From Treponema brennaborense DSM 12168 (GTDB taxonomy: Bacteria; Spirochaetota; Spirochaetia; Treponematales; Treponemataceae): DNA of 64,000 bases. Under the pieces are notes generated by a model, which worked only from the letters and a program-made list of their open reading frames with translations, was not told the origin of the DNA and searched no databases. The first letter of the stretch is position 1, and each line of letters starts with the position of its first letter. This document shows, piece by piece, positions 16,064 through 25,214 of this stretch. The stretch spans positions 868,001-932,000 of the forward strand of contig NC_015500.1 of assembly GCF_000212415.1 (NCBI RefSeq). The letters are read 5' to 3'. Position numbers and translations under genes: made by a program.

Positions 16064-17347
16064 ATGAAGGCGAAACCTATAACGGATCATATCTTTGCGT
16101 TGCACGCGGATATTACCGACGCACCGTATTTTGAAGGCATATGGTCAATTCCCGACGGCGTTACGCTCAATTCGTATATCGTGCGCGGTGAAAAAACGGC
16201 GCTCATCGATTTATACCGCGATTGGGAATCTGCGCCGCAGCAGATGAACGAACAGCTGTCTTCCGTCGGACTGACGGCGGCGGATATAGATTACGTGATT
16301 TTGAATCATCTTGAACCCGATCACACCGGATTTCTCAGGGAATTTCACGCGATGAATCCCGATGCGGAAATCATTTCAACGGCAAAAGGAATCGCGCTCG
16401 CGCAGAATTTCTGTAAAGCCGGAGCGGGAACGTATCGAGCGGTCAAAACCGGCGACGAACTTGATCTGGGAAAGGGCATCGTACTGCAGTTTACCGAAAC
16501 GCCGAACGTCCACTGGCCCGAGACGATGATGACGTACGAACATTCGTCGGGCGTATTGTTTTCATGCGATGCCTTCGGTTCGTACGGCAAGACCGGCAAC
16601 CGTATTTTCGACGACGAGTTCAGCACGGAAGAGCACGCTTTTTACGAACGTGAAGCGCTGCGCTATTATGCGAACATCGTCGCGAGTTTCAGTACCGCCG
16701 TCAAATCGGCGATCGCAAAATTTGACGGCGTTCCCGTTAACGTAGTGGCGCCGAGTCACGGACTGGTGTGGCGCGCTCATCCTGAAGTGATACTTGAACG
16801 CTACGCGTCGTACGCCGGCTGCAACACCGGCGGAAAACTCGAAAACAAAATATGCGTCGTATACGGTTCAATGTACGGCAGCACGAAGGCGGGCGTCGAC
16901 GCCGTGGTTTCCGGTATCACGAAAGCCGGTGAACGCAGAGCCGCGGCCGGCGGAAATGCACCCGAAGTCGTCGTGCTCGAAATCCCCGCAACCGATATTT
17001 CAGTCGTGCTCGCGCAGGCGTACGATGCGGCGGGAATCGTTATGGCAATGCCGACGTACGAATATAAAATGTTCCCGCCGGCCGCGTACGTGCTGAATCT
17101 GTTCGCGCGCAAACATTTTACCGGCAAAAAAGCGCTGCGCATCGGCAGCTGGGGCTGGATCGGCGGCGCCAAAAAAGAATACGATGAAGCCGTCCTTCCG
17201 CTCAAATGGGATGAAATCGAATCGTACGAATGGCAGGGAATTCCGTCTGCGGAAGATTTGGAAGTTCTTGCGCAGCGCGGCGCGGCTCTTGCCGATACGG
17301 TTGCCGATACGGTTGCCGGTGCTGTTGCCGCTAGCGAGCGGAAATAA
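16064..17347 (+). CDS. Flavodiiron protein (A-type flavoprotein, oxygen/NO reductase)
   Basis: The 427-residue protein joins an N-terminal metallo-beta-lactamase-like diiron domain to a C-terminal flavodoxin domain. Iron ligands are visible in NHLEPDHTG (H-x-E-x-D-H), NVHWPET, SCDAFGSYG and APSHGLVWR. The FMN phosphate loop is VYGSMYGSTKAG at about residue 268. Such proteins reduce O2 to water or NO to N2O and protect anaerobes. The ATG at 16064 follows GAGG at a 5-base distance; an in-frame GTG at 16058 lies inside that ribosome-binding site. The extreme C-terminus carries a short DNA-level duplication encoding DTVADTVAGAVAA. A rubredoxin partner is not nearby. Confidence 0.92.
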   Translation: MKAKPITDHIFALHADITDAPYFEGIWSIPDGVTLNSYIVRGEKTALIDLYRDWESAPQQMNEQLSSVGLTAADIDYVILNHLEPDHTGFLREFHAMNPDAEIISTAKGIALAQNFCKAGAGTYRAVKTGDELDLGKGIVLQFTETPNVHWPETMMTYEHSSGVLFSCDAFGSYGKTGNRIFDDEFSTEEHAFYEREALRYYANIVASFSTAVKSAIAKFDGVPVNVVAPSHGLVWRAHPEVILERYASYAGCNTGGKLENKICVVYGSMYGSTKAGVDAVVSGITKAGERRAAAGGNAPEVVVLEIPATDISVVLAQAYDAAGIVMAMPTYEYKMFPPAAYVLNLFARKHFTGKKALRIGSWGWIGGAKKEYDEAVLPLKWDEIESYEWQGIPSAEDLEVLAQRGAALADTVADTVAGAVAASERK

Positions 17348-17361
17348 TGTGTTTTTTTCAC

Positions 17362-17400
17362 GTCGTTCCGGCTTTTACCGCCGGTTCGACTTGATTTTTT
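17362..17400 (+). terminator. Terminator after the flavodiiron protein gene
   Basis: The stem GTCG-tt-CCGGC / GCCGG-tt-CGAC (17362-17390) is followed by TTG and T6 at 17395-17400. Confidence 0.65.
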
Positions 17401-17425
17401 GTTTTCCTTTTATGATAATGTCATT

Positions 17426-17992
17426 ATGAAACGTATATATGCGTGTATTATTTGCATTCTCGGTGTTTCCGCCGCCGCGTGGAGTTCCGCTTCGGATCGG
17501 ATTATTTTCAGCGGATCGGTCGGAACCGCCGCCGTCTTTTACGGTGATTCCAGCCGTACCGACATGGCGTCCGGATTCAACCGATTCGTTCCCGAAGCGG
17601 ACGTGTTTTTCGGCTTTATGCTCGATCCCGCGATACGTTTTTCCGTCGGAATGGTTTCCGTCTGCGATTTTCACGTTAAAGACGGCGCACACTGCAATTA
17701 TATCGATTACGCGTTTTTCAGCGGTGTCAGAATATATCCGGGACTCGCAGGGCTTTGCGTCGCCGTCGAGTACGCCGTCGGCAGACGCACCGATTTTATC
17801 GATGCCGGTACGCCGCTCGACGGTATCCGTTCCACGCAGTGGGGCAACGGATTCAGGCTTTTGCTCGAATATGATTTTTCCGCCGGAGGAATAGGGTTCG
17901 CACCGGTTTTGGGCGGCGGCTGGCGCCGAATGCCTCGCGGCGATTCGGCGGACAATATATTGTCTTTGTATTTCAGAATAGCTTACCGATAG
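17426..17992 (+). CDS. Small secreted, probably outer-membrane beta-barrel protein
   Basis: The 188-residue protein has a signal peptide (MKRIYACIICILGVSAAAWSSA) and then alternating hydrophobic/polar segments rich in Gly and aromatic residues (IIFSGSVGTAAVFYGD, VRIYPGLAGLCVAVEYAVG, GFRLLLEYDFSAGGIGFAPVLGGGW). It ends in LSLYFRIAYR, close to a barrel-closing strand. I do not recognise a named family. The predicted fold (an eight-stranded small barrel) is inference. The start at 17426 puts the signal sequence at the N-terminus; no clear Shine-Dalgarno is present, and a TATGAT hexamer lies only 9 bases upstream. The gene ends 14 bases before the histidine kinase gene and may share its transcript. 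Confidence 0.65.
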   Translation: MKRIYACIICILGVSAAAWSSASDRIIFSGSVGTAAVFYGDSSRTDMASGFNRFVPEADVFFGFMLDPAIRFSVGMVSVCDFHVKDGAHCNYIDYAFFSGVRIYPGLAGLCVAVEYAVGRRTDFIDAGTPLDGIRSTQWGNGFRLLLEYDFSAGGIGFAPVLGGGWRRMPRGDSADNILSLYFRIAYR

Positions 17993-18006
17993 CTTCGCAT
18001 TCCGAA

Positions 18007-19494
18007 ATGAAAAAGACGGGAAACACCAATAAAACGTTTCAGCAGCAGCTGCTGTGGTACAGCGTCTCGCTGATAGCCGCAATGGTAGTTTTGGTTTCCG
18101 TCATCTTTTTTATCAGTTCCCGCGAGACGTTCAAATTACAGACGCAAACCTCCCGATATCTGTACGTGCGGCAGCTTACTACGTATTTGAACGGCTATCG
18201 CGAAAACCTCGATTCGTTTTTTCAAAGCGGTTCCGAGCAGTATTTGCAGAATATGAACTTGTACCTTGCCCGTTCGACCGATATGCTGCATTCTATAGAA
18301 GAAAGCGGTTCCGTCGGAAATACCGATATTCTGTTTTTGCTGCACGGTATTGAAAACGGACTCGATTTTATACGGCGCCGCTCGGAACCGTTCGCCGCGG
18401 AAGAGATTTCGGATTCGACGTACGCTGAATACGCAACGCTTTCCCGCGTCGTTTCGTACCTGCTCGATTACACCGACAATAAATTGCTTTCCGCCGTTAT
18501 TGCCGACGATGCGGTGCGTATCGCGGAAAGCAGGCAGTTTATCGGCCGGTTCCGGTCGGTGCTGCTGATCGTCGTTATCGGAATCACCGCAGGATACGTT
18601 GCGGCGGCGCTGCTGCTCACGAGCTCGCTCGTTTCACCGATACGGAAAATGGTGCACGCCGCGCGCCAGATAACGAACGGAAACTTGGCGATTCCCGATA
18701 TCAGCGTGCAGGGCGCCTCCGAACTGGCGTTTTTGGGCGACACGCTGAACCGGATGAAAGCGAGCCTGCTGGAACGGCTTTCGGCATTGCAGGAAAACGC
18801 CGATCTGGAAAAAAAACTGCATGAACAGGAACTTCAGCAGGTGAAAATCCTGAAAGAACTCGAAGCTGCCCAGTTTTTATCGCTGCAGGCGCAGATTCAG
18901 CCGCATTTCCTGTTCAATACGCTCAACGTTATCGCGCAAACTGCGCTGTTCGAGCAGGCGGCGCAGACGCGCACGCTGCTTTTCGATTTATCGTCGATGC
19001 TCCGGTACACGCTTGAAGCGCGGACCGCCGTATCCGTAGAGGCCGAATTCGATTTTATCCGCAGATATCTGCATATCCAGCAGACGCGTTTCGGCGATCG
19101 TCTCTCATTCGAGTTGAGCTGCGAGACTGAGGCGTACCGGGTGATGATTCCGCCGCTGCTCATTCAGCCGTTCGTTGAAAACGCCGTCATTCACGGGCTG
19201 GAACCGCTCGAAGACGGCGGAACGCTCAGCCTTGCTATCGCGCTGGAAGGCGATGCGCTGTCCATTACCGTTTGCGACAACGGAACCGGTATGACCGATG
19301 AAAAAATGGCCGCGCTGCTCGACAATTCACTGCCGGACGATCGGCCGCAAACGTCGCATATCGGCGTCAAAAACGTCGTAACGCGACTGCGCCTGTATTA
19401 CGGCAGCAGCGCCCGGATCAGCATTCGGCGGATTGCGCCGCACGGAACGCAGGTGGAACTGCTGGTTCCGCAGTCGGGAGGAACTCGTGTATAA
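18007..19494 (+). CDS. YesM-type sensor histidine kinase
   Basis: The 495-residue membrane kinase has two transmembrane segments (about 18-38 and 178-203) flanking a roughly 140-residue extracytoplasmic sensor. A HAMP linker (about 205-255) and a short coiled coil follow. The His_kinase domain (PF06580) has QAQIQPHFLFNTLN with the phospho-acceptor His at about 300. The ATPase domain shows PPLLIQPFVENAVIHGLE and VCDNGTGM. It should sense an extracellular cue and phosphorylate the response regulator encoded next, whose gene overlaps it by 8 bases. With a TRAP transporter downstream, the likely cue is the transported organic acid or its loaded binding protein; that link is inferred from gene order. 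Confidence 0.9.
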   Translation: MKKTGNTNKTFQQQLLWYSVSLIAAMVVLVSVIFFISSRETFKLQTQTSRYLYVRQLTTYLNGYRENLDSFFQSGSEQYLQNMNLYLARSTDMLHSIEESGSVGNTDILFLLHGIENGLDFIRRRSEPFAAEEISDSTYAEYATLSRVVSYLLDYTDNKLLSAVIADDAVRIAESRQFIGRFRSVLLIVVIGITAGYVAAALLLTSSLVSPIRKMVHAARQITNGNLAIPDISVQGASELAFLGDTLNRMKASLLERLSALQENADLEKKLHEQELQQVKILKELEAAQFLSLQAQIQPHFLFNTLNVIAQTALFEQAAQTRTLLFDLSSMLRYTLEARTAVSVEAEFDFIRRYLHIQQTRFGDRLSFELSCETEAYRVMIPPLLIQPFVENAVIHGLEPLEDGGTLSLAIALEGDALSITVCDNGTGMTDEKMAALLDNSLPDDRPQTSHIGVKNVVTRLRLYYGSSARISIRRIAPHGTQVELLVPQSGGTRV

Positions 19495-21019
19495 ATTGAT
19501 TATTGCCGACGACGAACCGCTGGAGCGGAAAGCGCTCGCGCTGATAGCGGCGCAAAGCGGACTGCCTTTTACCTGTATCGAAGCAAAAAACGGCAGGGAA
19601 GCGGTGGAGCTTGCGCTGGACCAAGCTGCCGACGCGGCGCTGCTCGACATCAAAATGCCCGCGGTGGATGGAATTCAAGCGGCGGAGAAAATACGGGAAC
19701 GGCTGCCCGACTGTCTGATCGTGTTTTTGACCGCCTGGAGCGTGTTCGATTACGCGCAGACGGCCGTCAGACTCGGTGCGCGCGATTACATCGTAAAACC
19801 GGCTGAAACCGACGCCGTGATCGGCGTACTGTCCCGGCTGGTGCGGGAGCTTGATTCCCGCACCAGTTCACGCCGGGCGGCGGATTTGCAGATGAACGGT
19901 ATGCTCGAACTGCTTGAAATGGATTTTTTCAACGCGCTCAAATACGGCGGTCTGTCCGCCGAAAAAATCAGATGCTGGCTTTCCCTGCAGCATATCCGCT
20001 GTGAATCGGGATTCTCGTTCGTTTTCAGTGCCGGAAACGACTTCGATTTGTGCGGCGGCGCCGTTTTACCGCAGATTACGGGGGCGTGCCGCAAAAACGG
20101 GTACGTTCCGTGCTGTTTTGAAGAACGGGCCGTGGACGGTACGGTTTTGTATCACGTGCTGGTGTTTTCGGAACAGCCGGAAAACGCCGTGCCGCGCATC
20201 GATTTGATGCAGTTTTCGTACAAATGGAGCGATTTCAGATGCGGAGAAGGGATGCCGTTCCGTTCCGCGGATCGAATCGCCTCGTCGCTTCAGCAAAGTC
20301 TGCTGGCGTATCTGAAAACGAACGCCGCTTCGCCGGTGCTGCATTACCGAAACCTGCCGCCTGCGGTTCCGCCGCTCGCCGGTACCTGGATGACCGAACT
20401 TGAATCGGGTATTATTCACGCGCTGTCCGAGGCCGACGAACAAGGCGCGCTGCTGCTGTCCGCTGAATATTTCGATCGCCTGATGCTTGAATACGGCGAT
20501 GACGCGCCGGCGCAGCGGGCGGTCTGCATGGAAATGCTGCTGGTCGTTACCCGTTCCATTGAGTATAAATACCGCATCGCGCCGCCGGTGCTGCCTTCTT
20601 CGGCGGATACGGTAGATACGGCGGCGCTTCGGCTGATTTTTCAGGGATACGTGCATAAAACGTGTACCGAAGTGCTGACCGACCGGCGCAATAAGTACGA
20701 GCGTATTTTCAACAGTATAGAAGAGTATCTGCATATTCACTTTGCGGAACCGATTTCTTTGGAAACGGTTGCCGAATTCGTGGGAATCGACAGCGATTAC
20801 TGTTGCAAATTATTTAAAAAACACACGTCGATTTCTTTCGTTGAATATCTTTCGGGACTCCGGCTGGATGCTGCGGCGGAATTGTTAAAAAACGGCAAAC
20901 CCGTTGCCGACGCGGCGAGGAATTCCGGTTATCAGGATCCTGCGTATTTTTCCCGCGCGTTCAAGAAAAAATTCGGCCTGCCGCCGAAACAGTTCCAGCT
21001 CGTGCATTTGAACCGCTGA
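19487..21019 (+). CDS. YesN-type response regulator with AraC DNA-binding domain
   Basis: The 510-residue protein has an N-terminal receiver domain with acidic pocket DDEP (about residues 7-10), phospho-acceptor Asp54 in LLDIKMPAVDG and the conserved Lys in DYIVKPAE. A middle region of about 270 residues follows, then two AraC helix-turn-helix motifs (ISLETVAEFVGIDSDYCCKLFKKH; PVADAARNSGYQDPAYFSRAFKKKFG). The GTG start at 19487 is chosen because GGGAGG lies 5 bases upstream and the receiver begins directly (VYKLIIADDEP). It overlaps the kinase stop by 8 bases, indicating coupling. It probably activates the TRAP operon 200 bases downstream, where direct repeats suited to an AraC dimer lie just upstream of a good promoter. 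Confidence 0.92.
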   Translation: MYKLIIADDEPLERKALALIAAQSGLPFTCIEAKNGREAVELALDQAADAALLDIKMPAVDGIQAAEKIRERLPDCLIVFLTAWSVFDYAQTAVRLGARDYIVKPAETDAVIGVLSRLVRELDSRTSSRRAADLQMNGMLELLEMDFFNALKYGGLSAEKIRCWLSLQHIRCESGFSFVFSAGNDFDLCGGAVLPQITGACRKNGYVPCCFEERAVDGTVLYHVLVFSEQPENAVPRIDLMQFSYKWSDFRCGEGMPFRSADRIASSLQQSLLAYLKTNAASPVLHYRNLPPAVPPLAGTWMTELESGIIHALSEADEQGALLLSAEYFDRLMLEYGDDAPAQRAVCMEMLLVVTRSIEYKYRIAPPVLPSSADTVDTAALRLIFQGYVHKTCTEVLTDRRNKYERIFNSIEEYLHIHFAEPISLETVAEFVGIDSDYCCKLFKKHTSISFVEYLSGLRLDAAAELLKNGKPVADAARNSGYQDPAYFSRAFKKKFGLPPKQFQLVHLNR

Positions 21020-21044
21020 ACCTCCGAGAGCTGAACCTCCGAGA
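21015..21044 (+). repeat. Two tandem copies of a 15-bp unit at the end of the regulator gene
   Basis: The unit GCTGAACCTCCGAGA occurs at 21015-21029 and 21030-21044, spanning the response-regulator stop codon. It is probably a simple duplication without function. Confidence 0.7.
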
Positions 21045-21091
21045 GCCGAACGGCGGCGTGGTGCGGTTCGCTTTCCCTTTTTGCCGAAAAT

Positions 21092-21117
21092 TTGGACTTT
21101 TTTGTAAATAATTGGAC
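21092..21117 (+). promoter_or_regulatory. Candidate response-regulator binding direct repeats
   Basis: TTGGAC occurs at 21092-21097 and 21112-21117, exactly 20 bases (two helical turns) apart. Each is preceded by an A/T run and followed by a T-rich stretch. The pair ends 20 bases before the -35 of the TRAP promoter, the usual place for an AraC-type activator. Confidence 0.5.
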
Positions 21118-21137
21118 GCTTGTCGAAAAAACTGCCG

Positions 21138-21166
21138 TTGCCACCCTGTAATTTCCATCCTAAAAT
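21138..21166 (+). promoter_or_regulatory. Promoter of the TRAP transporter operon
   Basis: TTGCCA (21138-21143), a 17-base spacer and TAAAAT (21161-21166) form a good vegetative promoter 60 bases before dctP. Confidence 0.65.
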
Positions 21167-21226
21167 AAACCATACGACGCGCGGAACGGCGGCAAGTTCG
21201 CCGATTTGCGGTTTTAGGAGGATTTT

Positions 21227-22222
21227 ATGAAGAAAATCATTTTTACGCTGCTCGCTCTGAGCGTACTTGGCGGAACCGTTTTTGCATCCGGTTCCGGTGA
21301 CAAAGGTTCCAAAACGATGGTGCTCCGCTATGCTGAAAATCAGCCGCAGGATTATCCGACGACGCAGGCTGCGTACAAGTTTGCCGAACTGGTCGAACAG
21401 CGCACCGACGGACGCATCAAAGTCGAAGTGTATTACGGAGCGCAGCTCGGTGATGAAAAATCGGTTATCGAACAGCTGCAGTTCGGCGCTATCGATTTTA
21501 CGCGCGTATCGCTTTCTCCGCTCGCCGAATTCAGCAAGGCGCTGAACGTACTGCAGCTGCCGTATTTGTATCGCGATCCCGAACACATGTGGAAAGTACT
21601 CGACGGATCCATCGGCGATACGTTCCTTAAATCCGTGGAGTCGAATAATCTGATCGGCCTTTCCTGGTTCGACGCCGGCGCGCGTAATTTTTACAATTCG
21701 GTTCGCCCTGTCACCTCTTTAGCCGATATGAAAGGTTTGAAAATCCGCGTGCAGGAATCGCAGCAGATGATGGACATGGTGCAGGCGCTGGGCGCCAATC
21801 CCACGCCGATGGCGTACGGTGAAGTCTATTCGGGATTGCAGACCGGAGTTATCGACGGTGCCGAAAACAATTGGCCGTCGTACGAATCGACGTCCCATTT
21901 TGAAGTGGCCAAGTATTTCGTCCTCGACGAACATACCCGCGTTCCCGAAATGCAGATGATTTCCGCCCTGACCTGGAAAAAACTTTCCGCCGAAGATCAG
22001 AAAATTATCCGCGAAGCGGCGCTGGAATCCGCAAAAATCGAACGCGAATTGTGGGCAGCCAAAGAAAACGCTTCCGAAGCCAAGGTAAAAGCCGGCGGTG
22101 CCGTCGTGACAGAATTGTCCGCAGCCGAAAAACAGAAGTTTCAGGATGCGATGGCTCCGCTGTACAAAAAATACGGCGCGGGATATGAATCGGTGATCGC
22201 CGATATTCAAGCTATCAAATAG
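21227..22222 (+). CDS. dctP: TRAP transporter substrate-binding protein DctP (first copy)
   Basis: The 331-residue periplasmic protein has a signal peptide (MKKIIFTLLALSVLGGTVFA) and then SGSGDKGSK. TRAP family signatures follow: LRYAENQPQDYPTTQAAYKFAELVEQRTDGRIKVEV, FGAIDFTRVSLSPLAEF, and MKGLKIRVQESQQMMDMVQALGANPTPMAYGEVYSGLQTGVIDGAENN. The Arg in KIRVQES is the usual carboxylate clamp of DctP proteins, so an organic acid is the likely ligand. AGGAGG precedes the ATG. It heads the operon dctP-dctQ-dctM-dctP2, and a paralogue is encoded at the distal end. Uptake is driven by an ion gradient through DctQM rather than ATP. Confidence 0.94.
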   Translation: MKKIIFTLLALSVLGGTVFASGSGDKGSKTMVLRYAENQPQDYPTTQAAYKFAELVEQRTDGRIKVEVYYGAQLGDEKSVIEQLQFGAIDFTRVSLSPLAEFSKALNVLQLPYLYRDPEHMWKVLDGSIGDTFLKSVESNNLIGLSWFDAGARNFYNSVRPVTSLADMKGLKIRVQESQQMMDMVQALGANPTPMAYGEVYSGLQTGVIDGAENNWPSYESTSHFEVAKYFVLDEHTRVPEMQMISALTWKKLSAEDQKIIREAALESAKIERELWAAKENASEAKVKAGGAVVTELSAAEKQKFQDAMAPLYKKYGAGYESVIADIQAIK

Positions 22223-22249
22223 TACTGCCGGCAGCACAGAGGAGGAACC

Positions 22250-22852
22250 GTGAAACATCCCGTTTTTAGATCGGAAATGAACCGTGCGGAAAAGGTGTTC
22301 AGTTGCGTTACGTATGCGTTCGATTGGGTATACCGCGTACTGCTCGAATATGCGAAAGTGGTACTGTTGGTTATCATCGTTATCGTAAGCGCGCAGGTGT
22401 TCAGCAGAAAAGTGTTCGGCACCAGCATCCGCTGGTCGGAAGAAGTGGCGCTTTTGCTTATGGTGTGGACTGCTTTCATTTCCATGGCGATCGGCGTGGA
22501 AAAAGGACTGCATATTGCCATTGAAATGTTTTTCAATCGGTTCCCCGGAAAAATTCGGATCGCAGTTACGAAAATAAACACGTTCGCGACTTTTTTGTTC
22601 GGTTTGGCGCTTGTCGTGTACGGCGGCAAACTGATCGGTTCCACCATGTCGTCCACGCTGCCGGCGACGCAGTGGCCCGCCGGTATGCTGTATCTGATGA
22701 TGCCGGTCGGCGGCGTTTTTATCATGTATTTTACGTTTTTATCGTTATTCGGTTTGGAACGGTTCAGACATTTCGATATAGAAGACGGCGCCGCCGACGC
22801 GCCGCCGGAACCGCTCGCCGCGGTTTCCGGTAAGGAGGCTGATCATGTATGA
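22250..22852 (+). CDS. dctQ: TRAP transporter small permease DctQ
   Basis: The 200-residue protein has four hydrophobic segments (around residues 32-50, 63-80, 103-125 and 145-165) and the DctQ signature RKVFGTSIRWSEEVALLLMVWTAFISMAIGVEKGLHIAIEMFFNRFPG. It forms the membrane complex with DctM. The GTG start is preceded by AGGAGGA. It overlaps dctM by 8 bases, so the two are co-translated. The tail after residue 178 is Ala/Pro-rich and poorly conserved. Confidence 0.92.
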   Translation: MKHPVFRSEMNRAEKVFSCVTYAFDWVYRVLLEYAKVVLLVIIVIVSAQVFSRKVFGTSIRWSEEVALLLMVWTAFISMAIGVEKGLHIAIEMFFNRFPGKIRIAVTKINTFATFLFGLALVVYGGKLIGSTMSSTLPATQWPAGMLYLMMPVGGVFIMYFTFLSLFGLERFRHFDIEDGAADAPPEPLAAVSGKEADHV

Positions 22853-24146
22853 TCCTTCGATTGCGATCTGGCTGCTGCTCGGTTCGTTCGTCGTTTTCGT
22901 TATCTGCAAAATGCCGGTTGTGTTCGCACTTGCCGTTTCATCCTGCATTACGATGCTGTATATGGGAATTCCCCTGATGGCGTTCATTCAGCAGATGGGA
23001 AAAGCGGTAAACAGTTTTTCGCTGATGGCGATTCCGTTTTTCGTGTTCGCAGGTGAACTGATGGGAGCGGGCGGAATTTCAAACCGGCTGCTCGACTGCG
23101 CGAACGCGATCGTCGGCCGGTTTCGCGGCGGTCTTTCGTACGTAAACGTGCTGGGGTCGATGTTCTTCGGACATTTGTCCGGTTCCGCCGTTGCGGACGT
23201 GTCTTCGCTCGGCTCCGTGGAAATCCCCATGATGGAAAAGGCCGGCTACGATAAGGATTTTTCCGTCGCCATTACGGTCGCCTCGTCGTGCCAAGGCGTG
23301 CTGATTCCGCCGAGCCACAACATGATCATCTATTCGGTGGCGGCCGGCGGCGTTTCCGTAGGCGCGCTGTTTATGGCCGGACTGGTTCCGGGCATACTGT
23401 GCGGCATCATGCTGCTGATCGTCTGTTTCGTGCTGGCGCAGATTCGGCATTATCCTAAAGGTGAAAAGATTCCGTTCAAACGGGCGGTGAAAATCGTCTG
23501 GAACGCGCTGCTCGCGCTGTTCACCGCAGTTATCATTTTGGTCGGCGTTACCGCGGGGATTTTTACGGCGACCGAATCCGCTGCGATCGCCTGTATTTAT
23601 GCGTTCATCATTTCCGTATTCGTCTATCGTGAACTGAAACTTACGCAGATTCCGCGGCTGCTGATGAATACCGTCAAGACGCTCGCCATGGTGTTTTCAC
23701 TGATAGCTGCCGCCGGTGCGTTCGGCTATCTGTTGGCAATGCTGCGTGTTCCCTCGATGATTACGCAGGGGTTGATGGCGATTTCTTCAAGCAAAGTTGT
23801 GATTTTCTTATTGATCAACTTGATGCTTTTGCTGTTAGGCTGTATCATGGATATGGCGCCGCTTATTCTGATCGTAACACCGATTTTGGTACCGGTCGTG
23901 CAGTCGTTCGGTATGAGCCCGGTTCAGTTCGGCGTCATGCTCATTTTCAACCTTGCCGTCGGGCTGTGCACGCCGCCGGTCGGGTCCGCTCTGTTCGTCG
24001 GATGCGGTATCGGTAAGATTTCCGTCGAACGGACGGTCAAGGCGATGCTGCCGATGTATGCTGCAATGATCGTCGGATTGCTGCTGGTAACGTTCGTACC
24101 GTCGATTTCGCTGTTCTTACCCCGTTTGCTTGGATATGCTGTGTAA
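22845..24146 (+). CDS. dctM: TRAP transporter large permease DctM
   Basis: The 433-residue, roughly 12-span protein of the DctM/ion-transporter superfamily shows FHLSGSAVADVSSLGSVEIPMM-like signatures (here FGHLSGSAVADVSSLG), SCQGVLIPPSHNMIIYS and GLCTPPVGSALFVGCGIG. It carries the transport path and couples import to Na+ or H+. AAGGAGG precedes the ATG, which overlaps dctQ. Its last 11 bases overlap the second dctP gene. Confidence 0.94.
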   Translation: MYDPSIAIWLLLGSFVVFVICKMPVVFALAVSSCITMLYMGIPLMAFIQQMGKAVNSFSLMAIPFFVFAGELMGAGGISNRLLDCANAIVGRFRGGLSYVNVLGSMFFGHLSGSAVADVSSLGSVEIPMMEKAGYDKDFSVAITVASSCQGVLIPPSHNMIIYSVAAGGVSVGALFMAGLVPGILCGIMLLIVCFVLAQIRHYPKGEKIPFKRAVKIVWNALLALFTAVIILVGVTAGIFTATESAAIACIYAFIISVFVYRELKLTQIPRLLMNTVKTLAMVFSLIAAAGAFGYLLAMLRVPSMITQGLMAISSSKVVIFLLINLMLLLLGCIMDMAPLILIVTPILVPVVQSFGMSPVQFGVMLIFNLAVGLCTPPVGSALFVGCGIGKISVERTVKAMLPMYAAMIVGLLLVTFVPSISLFLPRLLGYAV

Positions 24147-25143
24147 AACATATACCGCAGCGCTGCTGTTTTGTGCAGCAGTGCTGCCGCTGTTCGCCGC
24201 CGGTACGAAAGACCGGAACAAAACGTCTCCCGAAAACCGGATCATTTTACGGCTTGCGGATAATCAGCCAGACGGATATCCGACCGTTACCGGTGATCTG
24301 GCGTTCGCCCGATTGGTCGCCGAACGTTCCGGCGGCCGGATTACCATAGAAGTGTACAACAACGGTCTGCTCGGTGATGAAAAATCGGTTATCGAACAGG
24401 TACAATTCGGCGGAATCGATTTCTGCCGCGTTTCTATCTCTCCGCTCGCTTCTTTTTATCCCGATCTGAACGTGCTGCAGCTGCCGTATTTGTACCGCAG
24501 TTCGCTGCATTTGTGGAACGTTTTGAACGGCGAAATCGGTTCGTTTTTTCTCGACGCGGTTAATTCTTCCGGATTTCAGGGATTGTGCTATTTCGATTCC
24601 GGCGCCCGCAGCTTTTACACCGTCGGCAAGCCCATTCGCTCCGTCAAGGATATGAAAAACTTGCGGATTCGGGTGCAGGAATCGTCTCTGATGATGGCGC
24701 TCGTTTCGGCGCTCGGCGCGGTTCCCGTGCCGATGCGGTACGAATACGTGTACGAAGCGCTGCGGATGCGGGACATCGACGGTGCCGAAAACAATTTTCC
24801 GTCGTACGATTCCTCCGGTCATTACGAAGTTGCCCGGTTTTTTTCGGTCGACGAACACACCCGCGTTCCCGAAATGCTCATTGCGTCAAATATGTCTTTG
24901 GATAAATTGTCGGCGCCGGATCGCGCGCTCATTCTGCAGGCGGCGAAGGACGCTTCCGTTATCCAAATTCAGGCCTGGGCCGATTACGAGCAATCTTCCC
25001 GTTTAAGAATGCAGGAAGCCGGCTGCGTTATTCTTCCCATAGAAAACGTTCAGGAATTTGCCGAAGCAATATCGCCCGTGTACGGCGCGTTGAGCGAAAC
25101 GCAGCGGCGGCTGGTTGCAAAGATTCGCGCCGTCGAAGATTAG
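24136..25143 (+). CDS. TRAP transporter substrate-binding protein DctP (second copy)
   Basis: The 335-residue paralogue of the first binding protein aligns along its whole length (LRLADNQPDGYPTVTGDLAFARLV; GDEKSVIEQVQFGGIDFCRVSISPLA; LRIRVQESSLMMALVSALGAVPVPM; DIDGAENNFPSYDSSGHYEVARF). It has its own signal peptide (MLCKTYTAALLFCAAVLPLFAAG). The ATG at 24136 lies inside dctM with no separate Shine-Dalgarno, so it probably depends on coupling. It may offer a second ligand specificity to the same DctQM, or serve as a ligand sensor for the YesM kinase encoded upstream. Both roles are inferred. The first copy carries two extra Lys/Asp-rich residues after the signal. Confidence 0.88.
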   Translation: MLCKTYTAALLFCAAVLPLFAAGTKDRNKTSPENRIILRLADNQPDGYPTVTGDLAFARLVAERSGGRITIEVYNNGLLGDEKSVIEQVQFGGIDFCRVSISPLASFYPDLNVLQLPYLYRSSLHLWNVLNGEIGSFFLDAVNSSGFQGLCYFDSGARSFYTVGKPIRSVKDMKNLRIRVQESSLMMALVSALGAVPVPMRYEYVYEALRMRDIDGAENNFPSYDSSGHYEVARFFSVDEHTRVPEMLIASNMSLDKLSAPDRALILQAAKDASVIQIQAWADYEQSSRLRMQEAGCVILPIENVQEFAEAISPVYGALSETQRRLVAKIRAVED

Positions 25144-25160
25144 AATTACGTTTTAAAATA

Positions 25161-25198
25161 AAAAAAGGATTGTCCGGAGTTCGGGCAATCCTTTTTTT
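25161..25198. terminator. Bidirectional terminator between the TRAP operon and rny
   Basis: GGATTGTCC pairs with GGGCAATCC (one G-U pair) around the loop GGAGTTC. The stem is flanked by an A run on the left and T7 on the right, so it works in both directions. Confidence 0.88.
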
Positions 25199-25214
25199 AT
25201 TTTTGTCGGTTCGG

